A DNA stretch of 64,000 nucleotides from Bacillus alkalisoli (GCF_002797415.1 NZ_KZ454944.1:2374665-2438664); one strand, 5' to 3'; positions 38,111 through 47,442 are shown, counted from the first letter of the stretch. The notes: generated by a model not told the origin, from the sequence alone. A program made the numbers and translations.

Positions 38111-40159
38111 CTAATCTAATTTCTCTCCCCCAAGTACACCTGTATCGTTTATATAGTTTCTTAGTGTTGTGTATTCTTCGTTAGACCAGAATTCTTCAGA
38201 ATGTAGCATCTCGTATGCATCCTGTCTTGCTACTTCTAATGCTCTGTAATCGTGAACCATATCAGCAACTTTAAATTCAGGGACACCACTTTGTTTTTTA
38301 CCAAAAAAGTCGCCAGGTCCACGTAATTCAAGATCCTTTTCCGAGAGAACAAATCCATCATTTGTTTCTGTCATAATACGCATTCTTTCTTTGCCTTCTT
38401 CTGTTTTCGGTTCTGCCAAAAGAATACAATACGATTGTTCTGAACCACGACCAACTCGCCCACGTAACTGATGTAGTTGCGACAATCCAAATCTTTCTGC
38501 ATCGTAAATAACCATCATTGTAGCGTTTGGAACATTCACACCGACTTCTACTACTGTCGTGGAAACTAGCACTTGTATCTCATTCAAACTAAAGGCCTTC
38601 ATCACTTCATCTTTTTCATCTGAAGAGAGTCTTCCATGCATAAGTCCAATATTCCATTTCCCTCTATAATAGTGAGTAAGCATTTGGTGCACATCAATTG
38701 CGTTCTGTACATCTATCTTTTCTGATTCCTCGATTAATGGACAAATGACATAAGCTTGTCTACCCTTACTTAACTCTTTTTCCACAAAGTTTAATACTCT
38801 ATCAATCATATGGTGATTAGCAGTATAAGTTTCAATCACTTTTCTACCTGCTGGCATTTCATTAATAATAGACACATCCATTTCACCAAAAGCTGTAATA
38901 GCTAGAGTTCTAGGGATTGGAGTTGCCGTCATAAACAATACATCCGGACTTTCCCCTTTTTCTCGTAAAATTCTTCTTTGCTGAACTCCAAATCTATGTT
39001 GCTCATCGGTAATGACGAGCCCTAGTTTATGAAATTGAACTTCTTCTTGAATTAAGGCATGTGTACCTACTAAAGCATCTATTTCTCCATTACGCAGGTC
39101 CTCTAGTAGTTCTTTTCTCTTTTTTCCTTTTACGGAACTTGTTAGTAATTTCACTTTTACACCTGATTTTTCAAAAAGCTTTCCTAATGATTCGGCATGT
39201 TGTTCCGCTAAAATTTCAGTAGGAACCATTAATGCACCTTGATATCCTGATTGAATAACCGCAAAAAGGGCGATTGCAGCAACTACAGTTTTACCTGAAC
39301 CTACATCCCCTTGTAGAAGACGATTCATTCTGTATGGGGAAGTTAAGTCGTTCATAATTTCTTTTATCACTCTATTTTGTGCCCCTGTTAAAGGAAACGG
39401 CAAAGAGTCGACAAAACTTTTTATCTCTTCTTTATCAAGTTTATGTGCAATTCCTATTGAGTTTTCACGCGTGTATTTCCTTAATGCTTGTATCTTAAGC
39501 TGGAACAGGAGAAACTCCTCATACACAAAATATCGCCTTGCATTTTTTAACTGCTCATGTGTCTCTGGGAAGTGTAGTATTTGGACTGCATCTCCTTTTG
39601 TAGGTAATTTATATTTTTGTGAGAGATGCCGAGGAATATAATCCTCCATTTGTTCCATGTATGTAGAAATTGCATTTGCGATAAACTTCCTCATTTGTTT
39701 TACACTAACGTTACCTTTAACTGAATAGACTGGCTCTACTTCATTGTCACTACTAAATGGTCCAAAGTGTATATGTTGAACAGTAATTGTTTGACGATGC
39801 TGATCCCATTTACCAGTAATTGTTACCGTCTGGTTTATGTGGAGTTTGTCTTTGTAATAAGGGCGATTAAAACAAACTGCTTTCACTAATATTGGTCCGA
39901 CAAAAAAACGAAAAGTAAGTCGGTTTTTTTTGCGGGCATAATACATAAGAGAAGGTTCTCCATGAACCTTCCCTTCGACAGTTATTTTCTCTTCATGCTT
40001 CACTTCCGTAATATCTCGAAGTCGATTATCTTCATAACGGTAAGGAAAATACAATAGCAAATCATGGACAGATGTTATTCCCATCATCTGTAGAGATTGT
40101 GCTGTTTCCTCCCCGATCCCTTTTATCATTGTTACTGGTGTATGTGATAAATTAGTCAT
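38111..40159 (-). CDS. recG: ATP-dependent DNA helicase RecG
   Basis: RecG remodels stalled forks and branched DNA. The 682-residue protein has the OB-fold wedge domain (VEGKVHGEPSLMYY), Walker A GDVGSGKTVVA, DEQHRFG, TATPIPRTLAI and the C-terminal QLRGRVGRG. I choose ATG 40159, which aligns with B. subtilis RecG in length; it overlaps the sdaAA stop by 8 nt and has only a weak binding site, suggesting coupled translation. The frame extends to 40192 without a better site. Confidence 0.96.
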   Translation of the reverse strand: MTNLSHTPVTMIKGIGEETAQSLQMMGITSVHDLLLYFPYRYEDNRLRDITEVKHEEKITVEGKVHGEPSLMYYARKKNRLTFRFFVGPILVKAVCFNRPYYKDKLHINQTVTITGKWDQHRQTITVQHIHFGPFSSDNEVEPVYSVKGNVSVKQMRKFIANAISTYMEQMEDYIPRHLSQKYKLPTKGDAVQILHFPETHEQLKNARRYFVYEEFLLFQLKIQALRKYTRENSIGIAHKLDKEEIKSFVDSLPFPLTGAQNRVIKEIMNDLTSPYRMNRLLQGDVGSGKTVVAAIALFAVIQSGYQGALMVPTEILAEQHAESLGKLFEKSGVKVKLLTSSVKGKKRKELLEDLRNGEIDALVGTHALIQEEVQFHKLGLVITDEQHRFGVQQRRILREKGESPDVLFMTATPIPRTLAITAFGEMDVSIINEMPAGRKVIETYTANHHMIDRVLNFVEKELSKGRQAYVICPLIEESEKIDVQNAIDVHQMLTHYYRGKWNIGLMHGRLSSDEKDEVMKAFSLNEIQVLVSTTVVEVGVNVPNATMMVIYDAERFGLSQLHQLRGRVGRGSEQSYCILLAEPKTEEGKERMRIMTETNDGFVLSEKDLELRGPGDFFGKKQSGVPEFKVADMVHDYRALEVARQDAYEMLHSEEFWSNEEYTTLRNYINDTGVLGGEKLD

Positions 40160-41036
40160 TTTGTAACGATACGCCAAATATTTTCGCTTCAAGTTCGCGT
40201 CCTGTAGGCGTAGCCGCTAATCCTCCTTGTGCTGTTTCTTTTAGCGCAGTTGGCATTGTTAGTCCGATACGATACATTGCGTCAATTACTTCATCACACG
40301 GGATTCTACTTGTAATCCCCGCTAGAGCCATATCCGCTGCTACCATTGCATTCGCAGCTCCCATTGCATTTCGCTTTACACACGGAACTTCTACTAGTCC
40401 TGCCACTGGATCACATACTAATCCTAGCATATTTTTCAGTGTAATTGCCATCGCTTCCGCACATTGAGATGGCGTACCACCAGCCATTTCAACGATTGCA
40501 GCAGCAGCCATTCCAGAAGCAGAACCAACCTCAGCTTGGCATCCACCTGCTGCACCCGATATAGAAGCATTATTTGCTACAACGAAACCAAAAGCTCCAG
40601 ATGTAAACAAGAAATTTAATTTTTCTTCGCGAGTTGGGTTTAAAATATTTTGAACAGCAAATAATGTTCCAGGTACTACACCAGCAGAACCTGCAGTTGG
40701 AGTTGCACAAATCGTACCCATGGCTGCATTCACTTCATTAGTTGCAACTGCTTTACTAACTGCATCAAGCAGCAGGTTTCCTGAAAGTGTTTTGCCTTTT
40801 TTCATGTATTCTTGAAGAAGCACAGCATCACCACCTGTTAGACCTGTAACAGATTTAACACCTTTTAAGCCTCTTTCTACAGCTTGTTCCATTATATCTA
40901 AGTTCTTTTCCATTTGTTCAATGATTTGCTCACGGGACTTACCTGTGAATTCAATCTCTTGCTCGATCATTAGTTGAGAAATTTTAACCCCTCTACTTTC
41001 AGCAAGTTCAACTAGTTCCGCAACATTTCGAAACAT
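40152..41036 (-). CDS. sdaAA: L-serine dehydratase alpha subunit (iron-sulfur)
   Basis: With SdaAB it deaminates L-serine to pyruvate. The 294-residue subunit holds the Cys residues for the [4Fe-4S] cluster in ICATPTAGSAG, GGCQAEVGSASGMAA and VCDPVAGLVEVPCVKRN. It starts about 60 nt after sdaAB. The two-gene split form is the Firmicutes arrangement. In E. coli the domains are fused. Confidence 0.96.
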   Translation of the reverse strand: MFRNVAELVELAESRGVKISQLMIEQEIEFTGKSREQIIEQMEKNLDIMEQAVERGLKGVKSVTGLTGGDAVLLQEYMKKGKTLSGNLLLDAVSKAVATNEVNAAMGTICATPTAGSAGVVPGTLFAVQNILNPTREEKLNFLFTSGAFGFVVANNASISGAAGGCQAEVGSASGMAAAAIVEMAGGTPSQCAEAMAITLKNMLGLVCDPVAGLVEVPCVKRNAMGAANAMVAADMALAGITSRIPCDEVIDAMYRIGLTMPTALKETAQGGLAATPTGRELEAKIFGVSLQND

Positions 41037-41097
41037 TATTATTCCCCCTTTGGTCGTTCTCTAGGTGATGTAAGCGTTCACATTTTCATTAAATCAT

Positions 41098-41760
41098 TTA
41101 ATCAACGATTTTTGTCACTTGAATAATGTTTGGTAATGAAGATAGTTCTTCTATAACTGATTCATCTATATTTTGGTCCACTTCAATAGTCATTAATGCT
41201 TGTTTACCTTTTTCTTTTCTTGACACTTCCATATGCCCTATATTTATTGCATACTTTGCTAGAACATTAGCAACTCCAGCAATTGCTCCAAATCGATCAT
41301 TATGAACAACTAGAATAGCTGGATGATTACCTGATAATTTGAGTTCAAAGCCGTTTAATTCTGTAATCTCTATCTTCCCACCGCCAATTGAGATTCCTAC
41401 TAATTCCATCTCATTGTCTTCGTCACCAATTATTACTTTGGCTGTATTTGGGTGATCTGTTATTGATTCTTCCTCGATAAAAGTTACCTCTAACCCTTGC
41501 TCTTTTGCAATTTGCAATGACGTTTTTATTCTTTCATCAAAAGTATCATAATCAAGTATACCTCCAACAATCGCCACATCTGTTCCGTGGCCTTTATACG
41601 TTTTTGCAAAAGACCCATATAGATGTACTCGCGCCCATGAAGGTTGTTTGCCAAATAGGCTTCGAGCAACCCTACCAATTCTAGCTGCACCTGCCGTATG
41701 GGAACTAGATGGCCCTATCATTACGGGACCAATAATATCAAAAACACTTCTATATTTCAT
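41098..41760 (-). CDS. sdaAB: L-serine dehydratase beta subunit
   Basis: The 220-residue subunit has the catalytic N-domain with GPVMIGPSSSHTAGAARIG and LYGSFAKTYKGHGTD, and a C-terminal ACT domain (NHPAILVVHNDRFGAIAGVAN) that senses serine. It begins the sdaAB-sdaAA-recG unit. The region upstream has an ATGTTC/GAACAT inverted pair at about 41792-41812 whose role is unknown. Confidence 0.95.
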   Translation of the reverse strand: MKYRSVFDIIGPVMIGPSSSHTAGAARIGRVARSLFGKQPSWARVHLYGSFAKTYKGHGTDVAIVGGILDYDTFDERIKTSLQIAKEQGLEVTFIEEESITDHPNTAKVIIGDEDNEMELVGISIGGGKIEITELNGFELKLSGNHPAILVVHNDRFGAIAGVANVLAKYAINIGHMEVSRKEKGKQALMTIEVDQNIDESVIEELSSLPNIIQVTKIVD

Positions 41761-41853
41761 AGTAGGTTCACTCCTTTGCCGTATCTAAAATGTTCTTTTG
41801 AATTGAACATAACTAATCCATCATAAACATATCACAATTTAACTTTTAAAAAA

Positions 41854-41886
41854 ACAAAAAAGGGAGAATTAATCTCCCTTTTTTGT
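41854..41886 (-). terminator. Intrinsic terminator after fakA
   Basis: GGGAGA and TCTCCC with flanking A/T runs make a 14-base stem with a five-base loop, and T runs on the minus strand. It lies 10 nt after the fakA stop; its symmetry could allow action in both directions. Confidence 0.88.
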
Positions 41887-41894
41887 TTGCTAAT

Positions 41895-43568
41895 TTATTC
41901 AATAGAGAAAATAAAGGAATATAACGGTTGTTTTCCGTTATGCACTTCTATTTCTACATCTTCAAATTGTTCTTCTACGAAAGAAACTACTGCATTTAAT
42001 TCTTCTTCTGTTACATCTTCACCATAAATGATAGTTAAGATTTCTGAGTCCTCATCTAATGTGGCTTCTAGTAATTGTTTTGCTGCTGTTGTTTTATCCT
42101 TACCTGTTGTAACAATTTTGCTTTCCGCGATACCCATGAAATCATCTTTTTGAATTTCAATTCCATCAATACTTGTATCACGTACAGCATAAGTTACTTG
42201 ACCAGTTTTCACATATTGAAGTGAATCAGTCATTGTCTCAGCATTTTCCACTAAGTCAGCTGTAGGATTAAATGCTAAAATAGCTGCCATACCTTGTGGA
42301 ACTGTTTTAGAAGGAACAACTACTACACGATCTCCAACCACTTCAGCTGCTTGTTTTGCAGCCATGATAATGTTGCTATTGTTCGGAAGAATAATGATTT
42401 TCTCTGCATTTACTTCTTCAATAGCTCTCACAATATCCTCTGTACTTGGATTCATTGTTTGTCCACCTTCTATGACAAACTTAGCTCCGACACTCTTGAA
42501 AAGTTCAGCCACTCCCTCACCCATTGCAACAGTAATGATACCGAATTCTTCTTTTTTCGCAACAGGAGGAGTACTTACAGGGTATTCATTTTCCTCAAAT
42601 AACAAGTTACTATGCTGTTCACGCATATTTTCAATCTTCATATTGATTAAACTACCATAGTTTTGTCCATAAGATAAACAATTACCAGGTTGTTCTGAGT
42701 GAATATGTACTTTAACTACATCCTCATCAGCAATAACTAATAAAGAATCACCATATTGTGCTAAATCATTTCTGAATTTCTCTTCACTAAATGGGTTATC
42801 TTTTGTTTTCGACTCTTCAAAGCGCACCATAAACTCTGTACAATATCCAAAAACGATATCTTCTGTATTCATATGTGCTTGAACACCTTTATGATGTTCT
42901 GCATTAACTAATTCATTCATAGAAGATGTTGCCTGGAATACAGGAAGTGCTTCTCCTGTTAATTCCGCTAAAAATCCTTCATAAATGAAAACTAATCCTT
43001 GTCCTCCACTATCTACAACACCAACCTCTTTTAAGACTGGTAACAGATCTGGAGTTCTTTTTAAGGATGCATTTGCTTCTTTTAATACAGCTTGCATAAG
43101 AAGAATAATATCATCTTCTTCTTTTGCAACTAGTACTGCTTTTTTCGCTGCGTCTTTCGCAACTGTTAAAATTGTACCTTCAACTGGCTTCATAACTGCT
43201 TTGTATGCAGTTTCTACACCAGCTTCAAGTGCTTGAGCGAATTCTAAAGAGTTAATAGTTGATTTCGCTTCGATATGTTTAGAAAAGCCTCGGAACAACT
43301 GAGATAGAATTACGCCAGAATTTCCTCTAGCACCCATTAATAATCCTTTCGCAAGAGCAGTACCAACTTTTCCAATATGTTCTGAAACGTTATTTCTTAC
43401 TTCTTTCGCACCAGAAGTAATGGATAAGTTCATATTCGTACCTGTATCACCATCCGGTACAGGGAATACATTTAACGAATCTACAAGCTTTGCGTTATTG
43501 GATAATTGATTTGCACCTTGAAGAATCATCTGGGAAAAACGTTTCCCATCTAAAACTTTAATTGACAC
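41895..43568 (-). CDS. fakA: Fatty acid kinase ATP-binding subunit FakA (YloV)
   Basis: FakA phosphorylates FakB-bound fatty acids for use by PlsX/PlsY. The 557-residue protein has the DhaL-type nucleotide domain with PVPDGDTGTNMNLS (Asp Mg2+ ligands) and GARGNSGVILSQ, a middle domain (HIHSEQPGNCL) and a C-terminal DegV-like-partner domain. It follows yloU by 16 nt, the usual pair. Confidence 0.95.
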   Translation of the reverse strand: MSIKVLDGKRFSQMILQGANQLSNNAKLVDSLNVFPVPDGDTGTNMNLSITSGAKEVRNNVSEHIGKVGTALAKGLLMGARGNSGVILSQLFRGFSKHIEAKSTINSLEFAQALEAGVETAYKAVMKPVEGTILTVAKDAAKKAVLVAKEEDDIILLMQAVLKEANASLKRTPDLLPVLKEVGVVDSGGQGLVFIYEGFLAELTGEALPVFQATSSMNELVNAEHHKGVQAHMNTEDIVFGYCTEFMVRFEESKTKDNPFSEEKFRNDLAQYGDSLLVIADEDVVKVHIHSEQPGNCLSYGQNYGSLINMKIENMREQHSNLLFEENEYPVSTPPVAKKEEFGIITVAMGEGVAELFKSVGAKFVIEGGQTMNPSTEDIVRAIEEVNAEKIIILPNNSNIIMAAKQAAEVVGDRVVVVPSKTVPQGMAAILAFNPTADLVENAETMTDSLQYVKTGQVTYAVRDTSIDGIEIQKDDFMGIAESKIVTTGKDKTTAAKQLLEATLDEDSEILTIIYGEDVTEEELNAVVSFVEEQFEDVEIEVHNGKQPLYSFIFSIE

Positions 43569-43584
43569 TAAATTTTCCTCCTTA

Positions 43585-43947
43585 TTACGGGTTCGTTACA
43601 CGAACACCTTGAACATAAATGTTTAGTGAATCCACAGATAAACCAAGTGTTTGGTTTAGTGTATACTTGACCTTTGTTTGTACATTGTGAGCAATTTCAG
43701 AAATTTTCGTTCCATAGCTAACTATAATGTACATATCAATATGTAAGTGATCTTCCTCTTGTCGAACGATTACTCCTTTTGTGAAATTCTCTTTTCGTAA
43801 AATCTCAGATAAACCATCTTTAATTTGACTTTTTGAAGCCATCCCTACAATACCGTAACAATCAACAGCAGCTCCTCCAGCAATTGTAGCAATAACATCA
43901 TTCGAAATATCTATTTGACCATAAGATGTTTTTAGTTCGATGGACAT
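43585..43947 (-). CDS. yloU: Asp23/Gls24 family envelope stress protein YloU
   Basis: The 120-residue protein is a single Asp23 domain with IAGGAAVDCYGIVGMASK and YIVSYGTKISEIAHNVQTKVKY. Family members attach to the membrane through AmaP in staphylococci, but this paralogue, adjacent to fakA, has no known role. An upstream TTGACA is at 44063-44068 on the minus strand but a properly spaced -10 is not clear. Confidence 0.93.
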   Translation of the reverse strand: MSIELKTSYGQIDISNDVIATIAGGAAVDCYGIVGMASKSQIKDGLSEILRKENFTKGVIVRQEEDHLHIDMYIIVSYGTKISEIAHNVQTKVKYTLNQTLGLSVDSLNIYVQGVRVTNP

Positions 43948-44285
43948 AAAGGTTCCCCCTTTAGTAAGATTACATACTATTTTACATGAATCAACTTATT
44001 TTTAAAAGATAGGAATGCTATCTTCTTAATACTATTATAATACTGAATGGAAGAAACATGTATGTCAAGGTTTTTTTCTTGAAAGCTTATCATTGAACTA
44101 TTGCATTATCAAGGGTTGTATGTTAAATTATATAAGTATTTTCAATCAGTGTATAAAAGGAAAAGCGTATGAAAATGTTACAAACATATTCATGACTTTT
44201 TTCCTTACAAAAATTAAGAAATTCTTTTCTTAATCGACATGAAAATAACTGAATGTTTTAATGGGTAGTAAGGAGGGAAATGACT
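43948..44285. other. 338-bp divergent region between yloU and rpmB
   Basis: No gene is visible. It must contain both divergent promoters. For yloU, TTGACA on the minus strand (44063-44068) is followed by TATAAT at too long a spacing. For rpmB, TTATCA then 17 nt then TATATA on the plus strand near 44106-44134 is a weak candidate. An ATTAAGAAA/TTTCTTAAT hairpin at 44213-44234 lies in the rpmB leader. Confidence 0.4.
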
Positions 44286-44474
44286 ATGGCACGCAAATGT
44301 GTAATCACAGGAAAGAAAACTAGTTCTGGTAATGCACGTTCTCACGCGATGAACGCTACTAAACGTACTTGGGGTGCTAACCTTCAAAAAGTACGCATCT
44401 TAGTTGATGGTAAACCAAAACGTGTTTATGTATCTGCTAGAGCATTAAAATCAGGTAAAGTTGAGCGCGTATAA
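44286..44474 (+). CDS. rpmB: 50S ribosomal protein L28
   Basis: The 62-residue protein begins [12 protein letters not shown] and contains [16 protein letters not shown] and [13 protein letters not shown], nearly identical to B. subtilis L28. Only one Cys is present, so this is the zinc-free form. ATG 44286 is chosen over 44280 because GGAGG is 9 nt upstream. It is the only complete plus-strand gene in the window. Confidence 0.98.
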   Translation: MARKCVITGKKTSSGNARSHAMNATKRTWGANLQKVRILVDGKPKRVYVSARALKSGKVERV

Positions 44475-44500
44475 TATAGCTCCTACTTATATGAATAATT

Positions 44501-44526
44501 AAAAGCGACAGTTATCTGTCGCTTTT
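44501..44526 (+). terminator. Intrinsic terminator after rpmB
   Basis: AAAAGCGACA and TGTCGCTTTT with a six-base loop, followed by AATTATTTTC on the plus strand, 26 nt after the rpmB stop. Confidence 0.85.
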
Positions 44527-44568
44527 AATTATTTTCAATGGCTTATATAATAATATTAATAATGTTTT

Positions 44569-44756
44569 AGCTATGGTAAATCTCAGTGTTAATCATTAAA
44601 TACGAATACCTGTTGATTTCCATGCAAGGCTGAGACTCCTCGAAAATGCATCCGCATTTTCTTACGAAGGATGTATCGCTCCGGATGCTTCCTTGTCCTG
44701 CGGGAAAAGCGAAGTCTAGCACGGAAATCAACAGTGAAATTTACTTTATCACAGCC
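44569..44756 (-). repeat. Palindromic intergenic element F, inverted relative to A-E
   Basis: This copy fills the gap between convergent rpmB and spoVM. On the plus strand the right box comes first: arm at 44610-44631 (GTTGATTTCCATGCAAGGCT), GAGACTCCTCGAAAATGC, a GAAAATGC-ATCC-GCATTTTC hairpin, then the left box as AAAAGCGAAG and the second arm at 44713-44734 (19 of 22 paired). Outer flanks (AGCTATGGTAAA, TTTATCACAGCC) correspond to those of element A in reverse. It sits between two terminators that face each other. Confidence 0.88.
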
Positions 44757-44766
44757 AATATTTAAA

Positions 44767-44790
44767 AAAGCACCTTTACTAGGTGCTTTA
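44767..44790 (-). terminator. Intrinsic terminator overlapping the spoVM stop
   Basis: AAAGCACCT and AGGTGCTTT with a short loop, then TTTTTTAAA on the minus strand. The upstream arm includes the last bases of the spoVM stop codon. Confidence 0.85.
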
Positions 44791-44868
44791 ATCTTTCTTG
44801 AACGAACCAATCATTACTTTTATTAGTCCACCTAGAAACCTCGGAAGTTTAATCGTGTAAAATTTCAT
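44788..44868 (-). CDS. spoVM: Stage V sporulation protein M
   Basis: The 26-residue amphipathic peptide reads MKFYTIKLPRFLGG and then LIKVMIGSFKKD, closely matching B. subtilis SpoVM (MKFYTIKLPKFLGG then IVRAMLGSFRKD). SpoVM senses the convex forespore membrane and anchors SpoIVA to start coat assembly. GGAGGGAAAG is 4 nt from the ATG. Position between thiN and rpmB is as in B. subtilis. Pro9, needed for curvature recognition, is conserved. It is strong evidence that the organism forms spores. Confidence 0.96.
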   Translation of the reverse strand: MKFYTIKLPRFLGGLIKVMIGSFKKD

Positions 44869-44920
44869 TACTTTCCCTCCTCATGACATTTTCCTACTAT
44901 AATTTAACTCTAACTTTACG

Positions 44921-45580
44921 TTAATTCAGTTTATTATCACTACTTCTTATCACCATTAATATGCCTTCTATAAAGGAAAAAGTACTAGAATTCAAAATGA
45001 GTTCATTACTAATACAAAGAGTTTCCCCCCATGAGATATCTCTTTCTAATAATTCATACTTGAATCCTTTTAAAGTAAGTTTTTTTACTTCCTTCGTTAT
45101 TGGGACAAATGAAACGTATCTAAAAGCCTCTAATTTAGAAATGTGATAAGTACCCGGACTCTCTAAATAAATGATATTTTGTTTATCAATAATCTCTACT
45201 TTGCATTGAAACTTTTCTAAGCTATTAATAAGTAGTTGAACATTTCCAAAGAAGTGATCTAACCTTCCCCCTGTAACACCAAACATCCTTATTTTCGTTG
45301 GCCCTTGCTCTAATGCCCAATTCATCCCTAACTCAGAGTCAATTTCATTTTTTTCACTAGGAAATATAGAAAGATCAGGTAGTTCTTTTGACAATTGAGC
45401 TAATTCCTTTTTTGTGACAGAGTCAAAATCACCAAAAGCTTTTTTCGGAATTATACCTGCCTCTAGTAAAAATTGTACACCTTTATCAATACCAACCCAT
45501 GTTACACTTTCTTCATCTTTCCACTGCTTCAAATTTGGGATATATTCAGTAGGTCCTCCTGCAACTAAATGGATAATCAT
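44921..45580 (-). CDS. thiN: Thiamine pyrophosphokinase
   Basis: It converts thiamine to thiamine diphosphate with ATP. The 219-residue protein has GIDKGVQFLLEAGIIPKKAFGDFDS (Asp-rich catalytic region, about 30-54), KNEIDSELGMNWAL and GVTGGRLDHFFGNVQLL. The C-terminal beta domain is present. An AAAGGGGA site precedes the ATG. It lies upstream of spoVM by about 50 nt, so spoVM may be read partly from its transcript. Confidence 0.94.
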   Translation of the reverse strand: MIIHLVAGGPTEYIPNLKQWKDEESVTWVGIDKGVQFLLEAGIIPKKAFGDFDSVTKKELAQLSKELPDLSIFPSEKNEIDSELGMNWALEQGPTKIRMFGVTGGRLDHFFGNVQLLINSLEKFQCKVEIIDKQNIIYLESPGTYHISKLEAFRYVSFVPITKEVKKLTLKGFKYELLERDISWGETLCISNELILNSSTFSFIEGILMVIRSSDNKLN

Positions 45581-45885
45581 TATGTTTCCCCTTTACTAAT
45601 CTATGTAATATCAATAAATTGTTTCCACTTTTACCTGAGTCCGTTTCACAATGTATGACTACTAAACGAAACGAGTAATATCATCGTAATCTGTATTTAT
45701 ACACCTTAATATACGAACATATTATTTTGTATACCACTAAAATATTCGTTTTTCATTAAACGAACCGTAATTATGAAATTGATTTTACTATTTCATTTTT
45801 ATCCTGTAACTTTATCAAAAGTGAAGAAAAAAAGCTATCCTAGTTGGATAGCTTTGAAAAACACTATGTTACGTTGGTTTGCAGA
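45581..45885. other. 305-bp region between rpe and thiN
   Basis: No gene is seen. It contains the rpe terminator (45831-45855) and, in the AT-rich remainder, a TTCGTTT/AAACGAA inverted pair near 45751-45770 and several CGAAC-containing words. Promoter elements for thiN were not resolved. Confidence 0.4.
45831..45855 (-). terminator. Intrinsic terminator after rpe
   Basis: AAAGCTATCC and GGATAGCTTT with a five-base loop, then TTTTTTCTTC on the minus strand, 31 nt past the rpe stop. It ends the coaBC-to-rpe operon. Confidence 0.88.
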
Positions 45886-46539
45886 CTATAAAGAAGAGTG
45901 TCTAATGGCTTCTATTGCAGCCTTACGATCTTGTTTATTGTAAACGGCTGAGCCTGCTACTAATACATTCGCTCCCGCTTCCACACAAAGCTTACCCGTT
46001 TCTTCGTTCACTCCACCGTCTACTTCTATTTCAACAGATAAACCGTTTTCTTTTACTAATGTAGCTACTTCTTTAATTTTTGGTAATACTTCTGGAATAA
46101 ACGCTTGGCCACCAAACCCAGGATTTACAGTCATTAATAAAACTAAATCCACTTCATGAATAATATGTTTTATCATAGAGACAGGTGTTGCAGGGTTCAG
46201 TACAACTCCTGCTTTTACTCCATGAGATTTTATTAGTTGAATAGTACGATGAAGATGACGACATGCCTCTACATGAACAGAAATAATATCTGCCCCAGCT
46301 TTGGCGAAAGCTGGGATAAATTGATCCGGGTTATCGATCATAAGATGCACATCTAACGGCAAGTTAGTTATTGGCTTTATTGCGTCTACAATTAACGGGC
46401 CGATTGTAATATTAGGAACAAAATGCCCATCCATCACATCAACATGAATGTAATCCGCTCCCCCTAATTCTACATCTTTTATTTCTTCACCTAATGTAGC
46501 AAAATTAGCAGAGAGAATGGAAGGTGCGATTTTTATCAT
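45886..46539 (-). CDS. rpe: Ribulose-phosphate 3-epimerase
   Basis: It interconverts ribulose-5- and xylulose-5-phosphate in the pentose phosphate pathway. The 217-residue TIM barrel has [47 protein letters not shown] and [10 protein letters not shown], with the metal-binding His and Asp residues. It follows rsgA by 4 nt. Confidence 0.98.
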   Translation of the reverse strand: MIKIAPSILSANFATLGEEIKDVELGGADYIHVDVMDGHFVPNITIGPLIVDAIKPITNLPLDVHLMIDNPDQFIPAFAKAGADIISVHVEACRHLHRTIQLIKSHGVKAGVVLNPATPVSMIKHIIHEVDLVLLMTVNPGFGGQAFIPEVLPKIKEVATLVKENGLSVEIEVDGGVNEETGKLCVEAGANVLVAGSAVYNKQDRKAAIEAIRHSSL

Positions 46540-46543
46540 GTTT

Positions 46544-47422
46544 TCAGTACCTCGGCTTTCTATCTTTAATTTCTTCTAAAAAACTTACATAATGATCATA
46601 TCTAAAGGTTGCTATTTCACCATTTTCCAAAGCATTTTTCACGGCACACTTTGGTTCTTTTATATGTGTACAGCCTCTAAACTTACAATCATCACTTAAT
46701 TTTACAAACTCTGGAAAATAATCTTTTAGTTCTTCCGCTTCGATTTCTTGAAATTCTAAAGAACTAAAACCTGGAGTATCCGCAACATATCCATTATTTA
46801 TCTTTAGTAGCTCTACATGCCTTGTTGTATGTTTTCCCCTACCTAAGTGTGTAGAAATATCATCTGTTTTTAAGTCTAAATCTGGTCGAAGACTGTTTAG
46901 TAGTGACGATTTTCCAACACCTGATTGACCGGCAATAACGGAAACTCTGTCTGTTAAATATGGTAGTATTATTTCCAATTCATTTGGTTCTTTAATGGAA
47001 GTAAGAATTACATTGTATCCAATTTCTCTATAATACTTTGCAAATTTCGAAATTTCTTCCTCGTCTTCAATTAAGTCCATTTTAGAAATACAAATGATTG
47101 GCTCAATTCCTTTTGATTCAATTAACACTAAAAATCTATCCAACAGTACTGTACTAAAACTTGGTTCTACCGCTGAAAACACTAAAATCGCTTGATCTAT
47201 ATTAGCAATAGGAGGTCTAACAAGTTCATTTTTCCGATCTGATACTTCTAAGATGTAGCCTTCTTTTTGATTTTCTGCTTGAAATCGCACAATGTCGCCC
47301 ACAAGAGGAGTTACTTTATTTTTACGAAAAATCCCTCTTCCTCGGCATTGTGTAACTTCTCCATCACTAGTTAAAACATAATAAAAACCACTTAAAGCTT
47401 TGACAATCTTGCCTTCAGGCAT
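46544..47422 (-). CDS. rsgA: Ribosome small-subunit GTPase RsgA (CpgA/YloQ)
   Basis: RsgA checks 30S maturation. The 292-residue protein has an N-terminal OB fold, the permuted GTPase order with ISKMDLI (G4) before [12 protein letters not shown] (G1) and [10 protein letters not shown], and a C-terminal zinc-binding segment [16 protein letters not shown]. It follows prkC by about 20 nt; in B. subtilis PrkC phosphorylates this GTPase. Confidence 0.97.
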   Translation of the reverse strand: MPEGKIVKALSGFYYVLTSDGEVTQCRGRGIFRKNKVTPLVGDIVRFQAENQKEGYILEVSDRKNELVRPPIANIDQAILVFSAVEPSFSTVLLDRFLVLIESKGIEPIICISKMDLIEDEEEISKFAKYYREIGYNVILTSIKEPNELEIILPYLTDRVSVIAGQSGVGKSSLLNSLRPDLDLKTDDISTHLGRGKHTTRHVELLKINNGYVADTPGFSSLEFQEIEAEELKDYFPEFVKLSDDCKFRGCTHIKEPKCAVKNALENGEIATFRYDHYVSFLEEIKDRKPRY

Positions 47423-47442
47423 AAGTAGCCTCCTTAATAAAT

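Noticed and set aside
44589-44810. A 73-codon minus-strand frame across element F
   Set aside because: It overlaps element F and the 3' part of the real gene spoVM in another frame, and has no ribosome binding site of its own.
45640-45780. CGAAC words upstream of thiN as LexA or PurR sites
   Set aside because: They lack the correct spaced inverted partner for LexA and the paired arrangement for PurR boxes.
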